A program made the position numbers and the translations under genes. Positions 61,810 to 64,000 of a stretch of DNA of 64,000 bases are shown piece after piece. The notes under the pieces were generated by a model that saw nothing but the letters and a program-made list of their open reading frames with translations, searched no databases and was not told where the DNA came from. The stretch is from Aquilonibacter sp963820185. GTDB taxonomy: Bacteria; Vulcanimicrobiota; Vulcanimicrobiia; Vulcanimicrobiales; Vulcanimicrobiaceae. Position 1 is the stretch's first letter. Every line of letters starts with the position of its first letter. The DNA is taken from contig CAWFYV010000005.1 in NCBI GenBank assembly GCA_963820185.1, positions 200,865-264,864 of the forward strand, written 5' to 3'.

Positions 61810-63423
61810 ATGATCGTCAAGAACGAAGAGCACTTTCTCGCGGCCGCGCTACGCAGCGTCGCGAGCGTGGCTGACGAGATCGTTGTCGTCGATACCGGTT
61901 CCTCCGATCGCACGATGGAGATTGCGCGCAGCTTCGGCGCATCGGTGTTCGAGCGCGCATGGCGCGACGATTTTGCGTGGGCGCGTAACGAAGCGCTCGC
62001 GCTCGCGAGCAAGCGCTGGATCCTCAATCTCGACGCCGATGAAGAGGTGTTGCCGCAGTCGCTCGATGCGCTCACCGCGCTCAAGCGCGTCCCGGCGTGG
62101 CGGACGGGGCTGTGGGTGCGGATACACTCGCGCATCGACCAGGCCGGCGGCGCCGGCGCGATGTCGAGTGCGTTGATTCGCATCTTCCCTAATGACGCGG
62201 CGATTCGTTATCGCGGGTCGATCCATGAATTTGCTGCCACTGACGAATCCGATGCGGGAATTGCCGCGGTCCCTTCGCCGATTGTGCTCGTGCACCACGG
62301 CTACACCGACGCCGTCGTCGAGCGGCGCAACAAGAGCGAGCGCAACTTGCGTATGGCGCGCACGGCGGTCGAGCGCGAGCCCGGCGACCCGTATCACTGG
62401 TTCAATTTGGGCACGACCAGCGAGCTCGCCGGCGATCACACAACCGCGCGTGAGGCGCTGGAGCGCTCGCTTGAGATTCTTGCGGGCCGCCCTCGCGGAT
62501 TCGTGCCGAGCGCGTATGCGATTCTTTCGGATATCTACCTACAGCACGATCGGGACGCTGCGCGTGCCGAGGACGCCGCGCGCCAGTGCTTGCGCGTTGC
62601 ACCGCACCACGCGAACGGCCACTTTCTGCTCGGCAAAGCCCTCACCGCGCAGGAGCGCTACGAAGAGGCGCGCGACGCGTTCCGCCACGCGATCGAGGCG
62701 GGAGCGTTCGCCGATCGCCAATACGTCGTCGACGATCAGATCTATCTGTGGAAGGCGCAGGCGGAGATTGGACGGACGTTTGCGCTGCAGGGTGACGATG
62801 TGCGTGCGTTGCGATGGTTCGACCTCGCACTACGCGCGGCGCCCGACGCCGAGCCGGTGCGTTTCAATCGCGAGCGGGCGGTCGAGCGGCTCAAACGCAG
62901 CGAGTCGCGGCAATCGGTGGAGCTATTTCTGGAGCAAGGGCGACACGCTGCAGAACGCGGCAACTTCGAGCACGCGCGCTCGATCGCGCGCGCCGGGCTC
63001 GCGAGCCATCCGGACGACCCCGGGCTGCAATATGCGCGCGCGTTTTGCGAGCTGCGTCTGGGTGACGCAGATGCAGCACTAGCGCAGCTCGAAGCGATGG
63101 CCTACGACGGCTCCGAGGTCGCGTCGGCAGCGGTGATGCTGCGCGCCGGCATCTTGCGCGATGCGGGACGAACCGGCGACGCGGCGGCCGTCCTCGACGA
63201 TGCGATTGCGCGCGGCGGCGATCTGCCTGCGCTGTGGATCGCGCGTGCTGCGGTGATGGAGAGCGCCGATGCAATTGACGAGCAAGAAGCGGCGCTACGC
63301 CGCGCGTTCGAGTGCGACCCGGAACGCGCTGCGCTTCCGCTCGCGTCGTTTCTGCTTGCGCACGGACGGCTCGACGAAGCCGCGAAAGTCGCGGATCGTT
63401 CGCTTACCGACCCGTCACCCTGA
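61810..63423 (+). CDS. Glycosyltransferase family 2 with C-terminal TPR region
   Basis: The protein (537 residues from the ATG at 61810) has a GT2 domain with MIVKNEE-HF at the start, VDTGSSDRT, NLDADEEVLP (DxD) and IFPNDAAIRYRG, then TPR-like helices from about 185 to the end (YHWFNLGTTSELAGDHTTAR, FLLGKALTAQERYEEARDAF). The frame is open upstream to the flagellin stop, and the first beta strand (LSVC) precedes the ATG, so initiation may be upstream at a non-standard codon. It begins 62 bases after flagellin; a role in flagellin or surface glycosylation is likely but unproven. Confidence 0.83.
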   Translation: MIVKNEEHFLAAALRSVASVADEIVVVDTGSSDRTMEIARSFGASVFERAWRDDFAWARNEALALASKRWILNLDADEEVLPQSLDALTALKRVPAWRTGLWVRIHSRIDQAGGAGAMSSALIRIFPNDAAIRYRGSIHEFAATDESDAGIAAVPSPIVLVHHGYTDAVVERRNKSERNLRMARTAVEREPGDPYHWFNLGTTSELAGDHTTAREALERSLEILAGRPRGFVPSAYAILSDIYLQHDRDAARAEDAARQCLRVAPHHANGHFLLGKALTAQERYEEARDAFRHAIEAGAFADRQYVVDDQIYLWKAQAEIGRTFALQGDDVRALRWFDLALRAAPDAEPVRFNRERAVERLKRSESRQSVELFLEQGRHAAERGNFEHARSIARAGLASHPDDPGLQYARAFCELRLGDADAALAQLEAMAYDGSEVASAAVMLRAGILRDAGRTGDAAAVLDDAIARGGDLPALWIARAAVMESADAIDEQEAALRRAFECDPERAALPLASFLLAHGRLDEAAKVADRSLTDPSP

Positions 63424-63428
63424 GCTGC

Positions 63429-63987
63429 TCACGCCGGGGGCGTGATGTCCGGGACGCTATTGTATTGCGAATATTTGATCGTTGAGGTGCCTTCGCTGCC
63501 GGTTGTTCTGCACCTGCATCGGAAGGTTCTTGGCAACCCACATATCGACGACGTTACCGTTGCTCTTGCTAACCATGTGGTATTTGTGCGTGAGCACCCC
63601 GTCGAGCATCGCCGGACCCGCGTCGGTGATCGTGTAGTCGCTCGGGCCCTTGCCCGACATGCCGGCATTGCGCGCCATATCCATCGGCCGCTGCGTCATC
63701 GCGCCCGCCATCGGCATATGCTGCCACCCGCTACCCGGGTTCACCCACATATCACCGCCGATCTTGATCATTTGCATCTTGCCGTTCATCGTCATGTGGA
63801 ACTTGTCGGGCACGATCACGTCCATGCTCATGACGCCTCTGGACGTGGTGATATCGGCGTGGAACGAGTGCACCGCCGCGAAGGCTTGCCCCATCGCCAC
63901 CATGTCACTGGTGGGATCCGCCGGAGCCGGGGCCGTCGCAAGAACCGTCACCGACGCGAAAAACAATGCCGAAAGAAAAAGACGCAC
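63429..63987 (-). CDS. LolA-like secreted protein, +1 frameshift near the C-terminus
   Basis: The 5' end is 63987 with a signal peptide (LFLSALFFASVTVLATAPAPA). The mature protein resembles LolA/LppX-like beta proteins (FHADITTSRGVMSMDVIVPD, KFHMTMNGKMQMIKIGGDMW). As read it ends QNNRQRRHLNDQIFAIQ at 63457. One base removed near 63504 instead gives NTGSEGTSTIKYSQYNSV then PDITPPA and a stop at 63429, typical of the family. It may bind or carry lipids in the periplasm. Confidence 0.65.
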
Positions 63988-64000
63988 AGGCTCACCTCCT

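Overview
The window is 64 kb of GC-rich, tightly packed bacterial chromosome from an aerobic, flagellated organism. The respiratory genes (QcrC-QcrA-QcrB with a PDWY-type cytochrome b, CtaE, CtaG, CtaC-CtaD-CtaF) form the bcc:aa3 set best known in Actinobacteria. However, a small secreted protein with a beta-barrel-like sequence ending in -YRF (56884-57558) and several lipoproteins suggest a diderm. Together with GTG/TTG starts and many 4-bp NTGA gene overlaps, this would fit a Vulcanimicrobiota/Eremiobacterota-type lineage. That placement is inference, not proven by the sequence.

Layout. 1-5081 (minus): a catabolic trio, namely an FAD/Fe-S oxidase cut by the window edge, an enolase-superfamily enzyme and a TPP enzyme. 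5098-12193: the respiratory chain, with ctaE-qcrA-qcrB-ctaG-cytochrome c-qcrC leftward and ctaC-ctaD-ctaF rightward from a 53-bp divergent gap. 12190-15412: pyrophosphatase, hemerythrin-like protein, aquaporin, cupin, a basic Lys-rich protein and a DUF4386 membrane protein. 15462-23889: a near-complete arginine cluster, argF-(small ORF)-argR-argG-argH-argC-argJ-argD leftward and argB rightward, with paired ArgR-box-like palindromes in the 19-bp argF/argB gap and argB start. 23896-27990: an Lhr-type helicase. 27968-47100: an accessory region of small secreted proteins, a segmental duplication encoding heptad-repeat membrane proteins, an ArsR/SRPBCC pair, a broken class C beta-lactamase, a BNR-repeat protein coupled to a ThiS/MoaD-like protein, a GAF-PP2C-HATPase regulator and an RHH-MazF-GNAT operon. 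47193-58850: hydrolases, a LamG protein with a CHAT-like C-terminus, patatin, an M28 peptidase, a PP2C phosphatase and a HAD phosphatase. 58840-63987: TPR-sulfotransferase, flagellin with a sigma-28-type promoter and a structured leader, a TPR glycosyltransferase and a LolA-like secreted protein.

Three signals stand out. (1) A 37-bp repeat (begins TTTGTCATCCCGAG, ends CGTAGTCGAGGGA) occurs about a dozen times. It sits between genes, in frame inside argG and argB, forms the argG stop/argH start junction, and appears nested within copies of itself, so it behaves like a small mobile element tolerated inside proteins. (2) At least nine apparent frameshifts in seven genes are all single-base insertions (+1), never deletions; insertion-biased consensus error is the likeliest cause, but the pattern needs checking. 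(3) The flagellin leader carries two perfect hairpins presenting GGA in or at their loops plus a GGA in the Shine-Dalgarno, as expected of a CsrA target. No tRNA, rRNA, CRISPR array or insertion sequence with a transposase was seen, and no stretch over about 300 bases lacks a gene.
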